This document shows positions 8,534-16,862 of a stretch of 64,000 nt of DNA, piece after piece; within the stretch, counting starts at the first letter, position 1; every line of letters begins with the position of its first letter. The notes under the pieces were generated by a model, which saw only the letters and a program-made list of their open reading frames with translations, was not told the origin of the DNA and ran no database searches. The stretch spans positions 1 through 64,000 of the forward strand of contig CACMPD010000002.1 in NCBI GenBank assembly GCA_902615425.1, read 5' to 3'. This stretch comes from an uncultured Pelagibacteraceae bacterium (GTDB lineage Bacteria > Pseudomonadota > Alphaproteobacteria > Pelagibacterales > Pelagibacteraceae). A program made the translations under genes and the position numbers.

Positions 8534-9445
8534 TTAATCTAAAGCAACAACGGCTGCCGCAATGGATGCTAATCTTGCTGGAGCTTCATCCGAACGACTG
8601 GTTATTACTACTGGAACTTTACCTCCAACAACTACACCTGCTGCGCACGCCCCACAAAAATATATAAGCATTTTTACTAACCCATTCCCGGTCTCAACAC
8701 TTGGGACCAGTAATACATCAGCCATACCGGCTACACTATTTTGTATTCCTTTGATAGCTGCAGATTTTTTTGAAATACTATTATCAAATGCCAGTGGACC
8801 AAAAACATCTGCATTCAAATTTTCTTTTTTAGCTAAGTTAGTTAATTCCTCAGCTTCTTTAGAACTTGGAACACTATCTAAAACTTCCTCCGTAGCTGAT
8901 AATATTGCTATCTTAGGTTTTTCAATACCAATTCTATTGGAAAAATTAATTACATTTTTAAGAATATGTAGTTTTGTTTTTACATTAGGTAAAACGTTTA
9001 ATGCTCCATCCGTTATTATTAAAGGTTTATCCTCTTTTCCTAAAGTCATATGCCAAATATGGCTTAATCTCGTTTTTCCAAGTAAATTGTATTCTCTTTT
9101 CAAAACTTCTTTCATTAGAACGTCAGTATGAATATGGCCTTTCACAATAATTTTGATCTTTTGTTCACTTGCCAGTTTTGCAGCAATTGTTGCTGTATTA
9201 TTTTCAACAGGCTCATGGATTATCTCATAATTTGAGATATCCCATTTCAGATCCTGGGCGCATTTATTAATTTCTTTTTCATCACCAATAAAAATTGGCT
9301 CAATTAGATTTTCTTTAACAGCATCTTGTACGGACTGCATAGGAAGAGGTTTTCCGGCATTAACAATTCCCGCTTTAACACCTTTCTTTTTATGAGCAAC
9401 ATCAAGTAAGTTATCAGGGCAAATAATTTCTTTATTGGAAAGCAT
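8534..9445 (-). CDS. Phosphate acyltransferase (Pta/Ptb family)
   Basis: 303 residues, the single-domain phosphate acetyl/butyryltransferase fold, which exchanges acyl phosphate with CoA. Recognisable parts are the N-terminal KAGIVNAGKPLPMQSVQDA, VKGHIHTDVLMKEVLKRE, the KPLIITDGALNVLP strand and the C-terminal VGGKVPVVITSRSDEAPARLASIA. In known sulfonate degraders Pta converts the acetyl phosphate released by Xsc into acetyl-CoA, and it lies here between sulfonate-type genes. No xsc is present in the window, so the acyl-phosphate source is unknown. It lies 1 bp from the upstream dehydrogenase gene. Confidence 0.75.
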   Translation of the reverse strand: MLSNKEIICPDNLLDVAHKKKGVKAGIVNAGKPLPMQSVQDAVKENLIEPIFIGDEKEINKCAQDLKWDISNYEIIHEPVENNTATIAAKLASEQKIKIIVKGHIHTDVLMKEVLKREYNLLGKTRLSHIWHMTLGKEDKPLIITDGALNVLPNVKTKLHILKNVINFSNRIGIEKPKIAILSATEEVLDSVPSSKEAEELTNLAKKENLNADVFGPLAFDNSISKKSAAIKGIQNSVAGMADVLLVPSVETGNGLVKMLIYFCGACAAGVVVGGKVPVVITSRSDEAPARLASIAAAVVALD

Positions 9446-9446
9446 A

Positions 9447-10466
9447 TTAATTTTTTAAATCTACTAAATCTTTTTTTATAATTTTTGACAATTTAATTTC
9501 TTTTTTTAAATTCATTCTAAACCTTTTATCTTTATTTTGACCAGGATACATTATTTCTTTTATTCCTTTTATCTTTGGCAATTTTTTAATTGTTTTAATA
9601 TTATTCTTAATCCTTGAAGTATAATTTTTGACAAATAAGTTTGTTTTAAATGTGATAAACAAATGTCCAATATTTTGTGGACCTGAAAAATCATCAAATG
9701 GATCCTTTACTTTACCCCCATGATTTCCACCAGTTAAAACACCACTTAGAATATCTACCATCCATGCTAAACCTGAACCTCTAAAACCTGCAATAGGTAA
9801 CTGAACTCCATAAAGTGCTTTTTTTGCATCTGTCGTTGGTTTACCAAATTTATCTAATGCAACACCTTTTGGTATTTTTTGATTATTTCTAGCTGCAAAT
9901 CTAATTTTTCCTCTATTAATTTTTGCAATAGCTGTATCCAATATAAATGGTACCCTTGCTCCAGTTGGGGAACCAAAACAAATAGGATTTGTTCCAAACA
10001 AACTTTTTTTAGCACCATAAGGAGCTATTGCAGGTGGAGCGTTAGTATAAATCATTGTGATTAAGTTTTTTCTGACTGCTTGTTCAGCGTAATAACCAGA
10101 TAATCCATAGTGACCACTATTTTTAACTGCCACTAAACCGATACCTGTTTTTTTAGCACATTCGATTGCCTTTTTAATTGCAAGGTCTGCTGCAACGAAG
10201 CCAATACTATTATCAGCATCAATATGAGTAATCGATTGAGATATCTTTTTTACTTTTATTTTAGGTTTTGGATTGATAACTTTTTTAGATATTCTTTCAC
10301 AATACATTCTTAATCTAGAAAGACCATGACCATAAGCACCAACTAATTCAGCATTAATCAAAGCATTAGTAGAAATAACAGCATGAGGATTACTTAATCC
10401 ATGATTTTTAAAAATTTTGATAACTTCTTTTTTAAGATTTTCTGTTTTCAAATTAGCCTTTTCCAC
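9447..10466 (-). CDS. LDH2/malate dehydrogenase-family oxidoreductase (ComC-like)
   Basis: 339-residue NAD(P)-dependent 2-hydroxyacid dehydrogenase of the LDH2/MDH2 family. Motifs: the N-terminal helix set NPHAVISTNALINAELVGAYGHGLSRL, IDADNSIGFVAADLAIKKA, the SGHYGLSGYYAEQA active-site stretch with its conserved His, and NAPPAIAPYGAKKSLFGTNPICFG. This family includes (R)-sulfolactate dehydrogenase ComC, malate and ureidoglycolate dehydrogenases. Given its neighbours, a sulfolactate/sulfopyruvate interconversion is the best guess. Its first 14 bp overlap the 3' end of tauC. Confidence 0.7.
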   Translation of the reverse strand: MEKANLKTENLKKEVIKIFKNHGLSNPHAVISTNALINAELVGAYGHGLSRLRMYCERISKKVINPKPKIKVKKISQSITHIDADNSIGFVAADLAIKKAIECAKKTGIGLVAVKNSGHYGLSGYYAEQAVRKNLITMIYTNAPPAIAPYGAKKSLFGTNPICFGSPTGARVPFILDTAIAKINRGKIRFAARNNQKIPKGVALDKFGKPTTDAKKALYGVQLPIAGFRGSGLAWMVDILSGVLTGGNHGGKVKDPFDDFSGPQNIGHLFITFKTNLFVKNYTSRIKNNIKTIKKLPKIKGIKEIMYPGQNKDKRFRMNLKKEIKLSKIIKKDLVDLKN

Positions 10467-12378
10467 GCCATGGAATTGTTTTGTCTATTATTTTTCTTAA
10501 AGTGACATCAAATAATAAACCTAGCATTCCCATGATAAATATAGTGATCCAAATAACTTCGTATTGGAAATATTTTTTAGCAACGTTTTCAACAAATCCT
10601 ATACCTGTTGTCCCAGCTAAAAACTCAGCTGCAACTAAAGTTCCCCAACACATACCAACAGCAACTCTTATGCCTGTAAGTATTTCTGGTAAAGAATTTG
10701 GAAAAATTACATATCTTAAAATTTGTTTTTTGGATGCGCCAAGTGAGTGAGCTGCATGAATTTTCGATAACTGGGTACCAGAAGCACCAGCTCTTGCAGA
10801 AATAATCATGATTGATAATGAGACCATAAATAACAAGAAAACTTTTCCAGTATTATCAATTCCCAAAACTGAGATGATTAAAGGAGCCCAAGCCAGAGGG
10901 GGAACAGGTCTATAAAGCTCAATTAACGGATCAAAAAAACCTTTGGCAAATCTATTTAGTCCCATAAATAATCCAAGTGGCACACCAATTAATATTCCAA
11001 ACACTAATCCTAAAAATACTCTTAAAAAAGAATCCCAAATATGACCATAAGGCACGGGCACTTTAAATAACTTAAAGTCTCCTGTTACTAATTTTAAAAC
11101 TTGGCCTTTAAAATTTTGTTTAACAATTCCATCTTGAGTGTGAACTGGGTATTCACCAGGTAGAATATCAGCAATCCAATCTGGTAAAATAAAACCAATC
11201 ATTTTACTAACATCAACCAGTTCTATCCATAGGAGAGGAATTTCTTTGTAACCTACACTCGGTTTAAGCATAAGCATAAATTTATCAAATGTATCTGACG
11301 GCTTAGGTAACCATCTACCAGATCCTTGTTCCGAACAGCTTGGCCCACTTGCAACAATAGTACCAGCTGGGAATAAAAATATATCTACAAATCTCAATCC
11401 CCCTTGAGCTTCTTTTTGGGCAACATCAAAATTGATAATTGCATTTTGCATTTCATTTAATGCATTGGGTGGATATATACTTGCAAATTCTATTCGCCGT
11501 GCAATTTTAACAATGTCTTTGGCGTAAGTTGAAGCTACTTCTTGAGTATCATCTAAATTTTTTCGATAAGCCTTTATCTCATCTTTGAGTTCTTTTATTT
11601 TATCTTTAAATTGTGGATTATGATTTCTTAACTTAAAGAATTCATCACTAATAATTTGTAATTCTTTTGCAGCAGCATCAAATTTCAAACCTCTTTTAGT
11701 CTCTGGAACTAAAGGAACCTCGATAGTATTTTCTATGGATCCCGTTCCAGATTGAACTTTTATAATTCCCCAATCTCCTTGCTCACTTACTGCTTTAAGT
11801 CTCTCATTAGCTTCTTGTTCTGTTTCAAAAGGATATTCAGGTTTTTTAAAGTTTTCAGTTAATAAGTTAATTTTACCAGTAATGTCATCTATTTTAAATT
11901 TCGTCTCATTTTCAATTAAATCTTCATTAGTTAATAAAGGAATTAGTTGAATAGTTTTGTTTATAAACTCAGTAAGCTCTGTTTTTTGTTGCAAGTTTAG
12001 ATCTTCAGAAAACTTAATTTCATTTAAAGTTGCTTTGAGATTTTTATTTTCTTTTTTAATTTGAGCAGTACTTTTGAATTCTCTTTCCTCTATTGGAAAT
12101 TGATATTTCAAACCCAATAAAGAGTCGTTAACCTTTGCTACTTGGCAAAGTTCATTAGCCGATTTTGGGTAAAAACCTTTTGCAATATCCCAAGAATAGT
12201 AAAGCCATACCAATAATAGAAAGCTACTTCCTACTATAATCCAGTGAGTACCACCTCTTGCTCTTTCAGGATTTCCAAAAACAGCATCGACCTTTTCAGT
12301 TTTGATTAATCTTCTTCCATAGAGAATACAGCCAATAACTGCAAAAAAAATTAAAAAGGTTACGATTTGAGTTAACAT
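10453..12378 (-). CDS. tauC: Taurine/sulfonate-type ABC permease with large N-terminal extension
   Basis: 641 residues against about 250-280 for ordinary TauC/SsuC. Helices at about 5-22 and 46-64 anchor a polar region (about 70-430) with two coiled-coil-like stretches (around 100-170 and 230-290), followed by a standard binding-protein-dependent permease (about 445-640) with the EAA loop HAAHSLGASKKQILRYVIFPNSLPEILTG. The extra region is probably periplasmic. Start is ATG 12378, directly after the tauB stop. The reading frame is uninterrupted and its composition matches neighbours, so the fusion looks genuine. Confidence 0.85.
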   Translation of the reverse strand: MLTQIVTFLIFFAVIGCILYGRRLIKTEKVDAVFGNPERARGGTHWIIVGSSFLLLVWLYYSWDIAKGFYPKSANELCQVAKVNDSLLGLKYQFPIEEREFKSTAQIKKENKNLKATLNEIKFSEDLNLQQKTELTEFINKTIQLIPLLTNEDLIENETKFKIDDITGKINLLTENFKKPEYPFETEQEANERLKAVSEQGDWGIIKVQSGTGSIENTIEVPLVPETKRGLKFDAAAKELQIISDEFFKLRNHNPQFKDKIKELKDEIKAYRKNLDDTQEVASTYAKDIVKIARRIEFASIYPPNALNEMQNAIINFDVAQKEAQGGLRFVDIFLFPAGTIVASGPSCSEQGSGRWLPKPSDTFDKFMLMLKPSVGYKEIPLLWIELVDVSKMIGFILPDWIADILPGEYPVHTQDGIVKQNFKGQVLKLVTGDFKLFKVPVPYGHIWDSFLRVFLGLVFGILIGVPLGLFMGLNRFAKGFFDPLIELYRPVPPLAWAPLIISVLGIDNTGKVFLLFMVSLSIMIISARAGASGTQLSKIHAAHSLGASKKQILRYVIFPNSLPEILTGIRVAVGMCWGTLVAAEFLAGTTGIGFVENVAKKYFQYEVIWITIFIMGMLGLLFDVTLRKIIDKTIPWRGKG

Positions 12379-13176
12379 TTAATTATCTTTCCCCATAATT
12401 TCTTCTTCCATATTCCAAATCATCTCTAATATTTCTTCACGTTTCGCAGAAAAATCTTTGTTCTTTTTAATCTCTCTTAGATCTTCTTTCAGTCCCATTG
12501 AAGCAAATGGAAGGTTGTATTCTTTATGAATTCGCCCAGGTCGAGGTGCCATCACATATAATCTCTCACCAAGCAACAGAGCTTCTTCAACTGAGTGGGT
12601 AATTAAAATAATTGTTTTTCCAGTCTCTTTCCAAATTTTTAAAACAAGAGATTGCATTTTTTCTCTTGTCAATGCATCAAGAGCTCCTAAAGGTTCATCC
12701 ATTAAAATTAGATCGGGATCATTAATCAAACATCTTGCAAGAGCAACTCTTTGCTGCATACCACCAGAAAGTTGATAGGTTGGGGTGTTACCAAAACCTT
12801 TCAAGCCAACTATTTCTAACCACTCATCAACTTTTTTTTGAGTTTCAATTGGATCTTTTTTTTTCATTCTTAATCCAAAGTTGACATTTTCAGCAACTGT
12901 TAACCATTCAAACAATGCACCTTGTTGGAAAACCATACCTCTCTCTACACCGGGTCCATCAATTTCTTTACTATTTAATGTAATACTTCCGGAAGTTGGT
13001 CGAATAAATCCTGCGGTAATATTTAATAAAGTTGTTTTTCCGCAACCTGATGGTCCAAGAACTGTTAAAAGTTCTCCTTTTTTAAGAGTAAAATTTAAAT
13101 CTTTCAGAGCGTGAACAGTTTCTCCTTTTGGAGTTTTAAAAATCATATTAAGATTTTGAGAAACTAGATCACTCAT
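12379..13176 (-). CDS. tauB: Taurine/sulfonate-type ABC transporter ATPase
   Basis: 265 residues. Walker A GPSGCGKTT, Q-loop VFQQGALFEWLTV, signature LSGGMQQRVALA, Walker B LILMDEPLGALD and switch His in LITHSVEEA place it in the nitrate/taurine/sulfonate (TauB/SsuB) group. It powers uptake with the flanking binding protein and permease. It abuts tauC with no gap (tauC starts at 12378). An attenuator-like hairpin lies in the 90 bp between tauA and this gene. Confidence 0.9.
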   Translation of the reverse strand: MSDLVSQNLNMIFKTPKGETVHALKDLNFTLKKGELLTVLGPSGCGKTTLLNITAGFIRPTSGSITLNSKEIDGPGVERGMVFQQGALFEWLTVAENVNFGLRMKKKDPIETQKKVDEWLEIVGLKGFGNTPTYQLSGGMQQRVALARCLINDPDLILMDEPLGALDALTREKMQSLVLKIWKETGKTIILITHSVEEALLLGERLYVMAPRPGRIHKEYNLPFASMGLKEDLREIKKNKDFSAKREEILEMIWNMEEEIMGKDN

Positions 13177-13203
13177 TTGTTCACTTTATATTAGAATTTA
13201 TAG

Positions 13204-13245
13204 TAAAAAAATAGGCACCAATTTAATAAAAAATTGGCGCCTATT
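13204..13245 (-). terminator. Intrinsic terminator/attenuator between tauA and tauB
   Basis: Minus-strand RNA forms a 15 bp stem, AAUAGGCGCCAAUUU with AAAUUGGUGCCUAUU (one G-U pair), closing a six-base loop and followed by seven U. It lies 21 bp after the tauA stop and 28 bp before the tauB start. Partial read-through would give more binding protein than membrane components. Confidence 0.75.
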
Positions 13246-13266
13246 AAAATTTTAATTACCTTTAAA

Positions 13267-14208
13267 TTACAAAGGTAAGAAACTTGTATCTACGTTTCCT
13301 CTTGGTGTTCCCATTCCTTTTAGGAATGCATCAAGATTTCCACTTTCCATAGAACTTTTTGTTTCCTCTGGAGTTAGAAATTTGAAACCACTTAAAGTTT
13401 CTTTCATGTCAGGAATTTTCATTTCTGATGCTTTTGACATTGCATTCATATCGCTTTTTCCAGCTCTATATCTTGCATTAGCTTCATGAGTTACCTCGAT
13501 GAAAGTTCTTAACATACCTGGGTTTTCCTTCATAAACTTCGTAGTTACAGAAGTAATATCAATCCCTAGGATGCCTGCATCTCTAGCTTCTTGGACTGTT
13601 AGTAATCTAGATCCAACTGCAACAGCAGCTTTAATAGAATTACCACCAAATAAACATGCCATTACAACATCACCGCTTACTAAAGCAGCAGCACCTTCTT
13701 CAGGGTCCATTTGAATGATATCCATTTTTTTTCTATCTGCTCCAACAACTTTCATACTCTCATCAAAAACATATTCCGCCATTGTTCCAAGTGGAACAGC
13801 AACTTTTTTACCTTCTAATTCAGTTGCGTTGGCTTTTGTAATTCCAGATGCATTAGATGTAACACAAGTTGTTCCTCCCATTCCGTATTCCATAGCAATA
13901 TCAACTAATTTGATAGGTGCTTTAGATTTTACAGCGTTAATGAATGGAACTAAACCTTGAGAATAAGAAATATCAATATCTCCTGCTAACATCGCATCAG
14001 TCATAGCACCACCATTAGTAAAGTTAGTCCACTTTACTGGAACCCCTAGAGCTTTTGCGAAGTTTTTCTTCATCATGTCCTCTAGATTTGGACTTGGCCA
14101 CTCTAAGAAGTAAGCAACTCTAACTTCATTTGCCGCTGAATTAGCAACAGATATTGAAAGATTAAGAGCTACAAAACATCCAAGAATAAAACTTATTATT
14201 TTTTTCAT
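13267..14208 (-). CDS. tauA: Taurine/sulfonate-type periplasmic binding protein
   Basis: 313 residues with a Sec signal peptide (about 1-24, ending VANSA-A). The mature start VRVAYFLEWPSPNLEDM, the loop GGAMTDAMLAGDIDISYSQG and the GKKVAVPLGTMAEYV segment match TauA-like class F binding proteins of ABC importers. It delivers substrate to TauB/TauC. Taurine is the family default; the operon context (HpsN- and ComC-like enzymes) makes DHPS or other C2/C3 sulfonates possible. First gene of the minus-strand operon, with an RBS AGGAAGAGG before ATG. Confidence 0.85.
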   Translation of the reverse strand: MKKIISFILGCFVALNLSISVANSAANEVRVAYFLEWPSPNLEDMMKKNFAKALGVPVKWTNFTNGGAMTDAMLAGDIDISYSQGLVPFINAVKSKAPIKLVDIAMEYGMGGTTCVTSNASGITKANATELEGKKVAVPLGTMAEYVFDESMKVVGADRKKMDIIQMDPEEGAAALVSGDVVMACLFGGNSIKAAVAVGSRLLTVQEARDAGILGIDITSVTTKFMKENPGMLRTFIEVTHEANARYRAGKSDMNAMSKASEMKIPDMKETLSGFKFLTPEETKSSMESGNLDAFLKGMGTPRGNVDTSFLPL

Positions 14209-14295
14209 TTATGCCTCTTCCTTGTTTATTTATATGTTTCAATTTTAAGATTAATTTTACCTATATGTAAAACAAAAAAATGATCATTATAGTTA

Positions 14296-14312
14296 CACAA
14301 CTTTAAGTTGTG
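14296..14312. promoter_or_regulatory. 17 bp palindrome between tauA and the divergent aminotransferase gene
   Basis: CACAACTTTAAGTTGTG is a perfect inverted repeat with one central base, in the 175 bp divergent intergenic region (14209-14383) that must carry both promoters. It has no T tract, so a shared operator for both arms of the sulfonate locus is a reasonable reading. No regulator gene sits beside it. Confidence 0.4.
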
Positions 14313-14383
14313 ACATTATTTTGGTGGTTAATTTAAGTTAATTAGTCTAAGGATTCATTTATTAAGTATTTTAAAATTTAATT

Positions 14384-15730
14384 ATGAGCTCAGAAAAAAG
14401 AACATCAGTACCTAATTCACTAAATGAACATTGGATGCCATTTACATCTAATAAGGATTTTAAAGAAAATCCAAAATTGATTGTTGAGGCAAAAGGTGTT
14501 TATTTAAAAAATCATCATGGCAAAACACAAATCGATGCAAGCTCTGGATTATTTTGTAACCCTTTAGGACATGGGAGAAAAGAAATCATCGAGGCAATTA
14601 CAAATCAATTAAATACTCTGGATTATTGTCAGCCGTTTCAACAAGGTTTTGGTGGCTCATTTGAATTAGCAACAAGAATTTCAAAACACACACCCGGAAA
14701 CTTAAATAAAATTTTTTATACGATATGTGGATCAACTGCAGTAGAAACTGCAATTAAGATAAGTATCGCTTACCATAAAGCAAGAGGTGAGGGACAAAGA
14801 TTTAGATTTGTTGGAAGAGAACGTGCTTATCATGGAATGAACATTGGAGCTACATCAGTAGGCGGAATGATCAATAACGTTAAAGCGTATGCAAGTGTAT
14901 TGATGCCAGGTGTCGTTCATATGAGACATACACATTTAGATGAACATAAATTTATTTCAGGTCAACCTGAAACAGGAGCTGAGATTGCAAATGATTTAGA
15001 GAGAATTTGTACTAACTTTGGTTCTGAAAATATTGCAGCTTGTATTGTAGAGCCTATCGCTGGTTCAACAGGAACATTGGTGCCACCAGTTGGATACTTA
15101 CAAAGATTAAGAGAACTTTGTGACAAACATAAAATACTATTAATTTTTGATGAAGTAATTACAGGTTGGGGAAGAACTGGTTCAGCTTTTGGAGCTCAAG
15201 AGTTTGGTGTAACACCTGACATAATGACGATGGCAAAAGCAACAACGAATGGAATAGTTCCTTTTGGTGTGGTTGCATGTAAAGAAGAAATTTATGATGC
15301 AGTGATGGATAATTCTCCAAAAGGTGCGATAGAATTATTTCATGGCTATACATACTCAGGAATTCCTGTATCAGTGGCTGCAGCATTAGCCGTTCAAGAT
15401 ATTTTTGAAAAAGAAGATATTTTTAATAGAGCAAAAGAACTTGCCCCTTATTTCCAAGAAGGTCTATTTTCTCTTAAAGATATTGATGTAGTAGATAACA
15501 TAAGAGGTTATGGAATGATGGGTGGAATAGATATTAAAACTGATGGCAGACCTGGTAAAGCAGGTTTAGCTACTTTCAAACATTGTTACGATGCAGGAGT
15601 AAATTTCAAAGCGACTGGTGATTGTTTAATTATTGCACCAATGTTTATTTGTGAAAAAAAACACATTGATGAAATCATAGAAAAACTAAGAACTGGAATT
15701 ACTAATTACGCAAAGAGTAAAAAGAATTAA
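14384..15730 (+). CDS. tpa: Class III aminotransferase, probable taurine- or omega-amino acid:pyruvate transaminase
   Basis: 448 residues, PLP fold type I. Catalytic K285 in TMAKATTNG, cofactor Asp D256 in LLIFDEVITGWGRTG, and the N-terminal LNEHWMPFTSN typical of pyruvate-dependent omega transaminases. It would move the amino group of taurine (or beta-alanine and similar) to pyruvate, giving sulfoacetaldehyde and alanine. Ald, 9 bp downstream, regenerates pyruvate from alanine, the classic Tpa-Ald pair, and the taurine transporter lies divergently. The beta-alanine:pyruvate alternative cannot be excluded. Confidence 0.65.
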   Translation: MSSEKRTSVPNSLNEHWMPFTSNKDFKENPKLIVEAKGVYLKNHHGKTQIDASSGLFCNPLGHGRKEIIEAITNQLNTLDYCQPFQQGFGGSFELATRISKHTPGNLNKIFYTICGSTAVETAIKISIAYHKARGEGQRFRFVGRERAYHGMNIGATSVGGMINNVKAYASVLMPGVVHMRHTHLDEHKFISGQPETGAEIANDLERICTNFGSENIAACIVEPIAGSTGTLVPPVGYLQRLRELCDKHKILLIFDEVITGWGRTGSAFGAQEFGVTPDIMTMAKATTNGIVPFGVVACKEEIYDAVMDNSPKGAIELFHGYTYSGIPVSVAAALAVQDIFEKEDIFNRAKELAPYFQEGLFSLKDIDVVDNIRGYGMMGGIDIKTDGRPGKAGLATFKHCYDAGVNFKATGDCLIIAPMFICEKKHIDEIIEKLRTGITNYAKSKKN

Positions 15731-15739
15731 ATTTCGTTA

Positions 15740-16858
15740 ATGAGAATTGGCGTACCTAAAGAAATAAAACCTCAAGAAAATAGAATTGGCCTGACACCAG
15801 ATAGTGTGAAAACTCTCGTTTCAGAGGGTCATGAAGTTTTAGTTGAAAATAATGGAGGTTTTGAAGCAGGTTTCGATAACGATCAGTACAAAAATGCTGG
15901 GGCAAAAATTATAGAAAAAGCTGCTGATATTTTTAATGATGCTGAGATAATTGTTAAAGTTAAAGAGCCTCAAAAAGTTGAGGTTGAAATGATTAGGGAA
16001 AATCAAATTGTTTATACCTATTTACATTTGGCTGCTGCAAAAGAATTAACTGAGGGTTTGGTAAAATCCAAAAGTATTAATATTGCCTACGAAACTATTA
16101 CAGATGACAATGGACGACTTCCTTTGTTAGCACCTATGAGTGCTGTAGCTGGTCGTATGTCAGTTCAAGCAGGAGCACATTGTCTAGAAAAAAACCAAAA
16201 AGGTAGAGGAGTTTTATTAGGTGGAGCTCCTGGTGGTGAGCCTGCAAATGTTTTAATTTTAGGTGGAGGGGTTGTTGGAGAAAATGCTGCAACAATAGCA
16301 ACTGGTATGAAGGCAAAAGTTCATGTTGTCGATAAATCAGAAGCAAGATTAAAACAATTAGTTGCAATGTTTGGAGATAAAATTATTCCAGAACAAAGTG
16401 ACAAAATAGATTTAAAAAAGTTAGTGGCTGAAGCCGATTTAATTGTAGGTGGAGTTTTAATCCCTGGCGCAGAAGCACCAAAGTTAGTTACTAAAGATAT
16501 GCTTAAATTAATGAAAAGAGGTTCTGTAATTGTTGATGTTGCAATCGATCAAGGTGGATGTGTAGAAACAAGTAAACCCACAACATTTAATGATCCAACT
16601 TTTATAGTGGATAATGTCGTTCATTATTGTGTAGCGAACATGCCAGGTGGAGTTCCAAGAACTTCGACTATTGCATTAAATAAAGCAACACTTCCATATT
16701 TGGTAAAATTAGCTAACAAAGGTTATCAAAAAGCTCTTGGTGAAGATAAAAACTTTCTAGCCGGATTAAATGTTCACAAGGGTCATGTGACTTATAAAGC
16801 GGTTGCAGATGTTTTTGGACATGAATATGTTAATCCAGGAGATGCAATCAATAACTAA
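15740..16858 (+). CDS. ald: Alanine dehydrogenase
   Basis: 372 residues, the normal Ald length. MRIGVPKEIKPQENRIGLTP is the family N-terminus, NAD-binding GGGVVGENAAT is the Rossmann loop, and VVDVAIDQGGCVETSKPTTFNDP plus VVHYCVANMPGGVPRTST are strongly conserved. It oxidatively deaminates L-alanine to pyruvate and ammonium. Placed between the transaminase and the DMGDH-like gene, it closes the alanine/pyruvate cycle of transamination and releases ammonium for assimilation. Confidence 0.93.
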   Translation: MRIGVPKEIKPQENRIGLTPDSVKTLVSEGHEVLVENNGGFEAGFDNDQYKNAGAKIIEKAADIFNDAEIIVKVKEPQKVEVEMIRENQIVYTYLHLAAAKELTEGLVKSKSINIAYETITDDNGRLPLLAPMSAVAGRMSVQAGAHCLEKNQKGRGVLLGGAPGGEPANVLILGGGVVGENAATIATGMKAKVHVVDKSEARLKQLVAMFGDKIIPEQSDKIDLKKLVAEADLIVGGVLIPGAEAPKLVTKDMLKLMKRGSVIVDVAIDQGGCVETSKPTTFNDPTFIVDNVVHYCVANMPGGVPRTSTIALNKATLPYLVKLANKGYQKALGEDKNFLAGLNVHKGHVTYKAVADVFGHEYVNPGDAINN

Positions 16859-16862
16859 TTAG

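Noticed and set aside
8562-9131. 189-codon plus-strand frame
   Set aside because: Antisense shadow of the phosphate acyltransferase gene with low-complexity composition.
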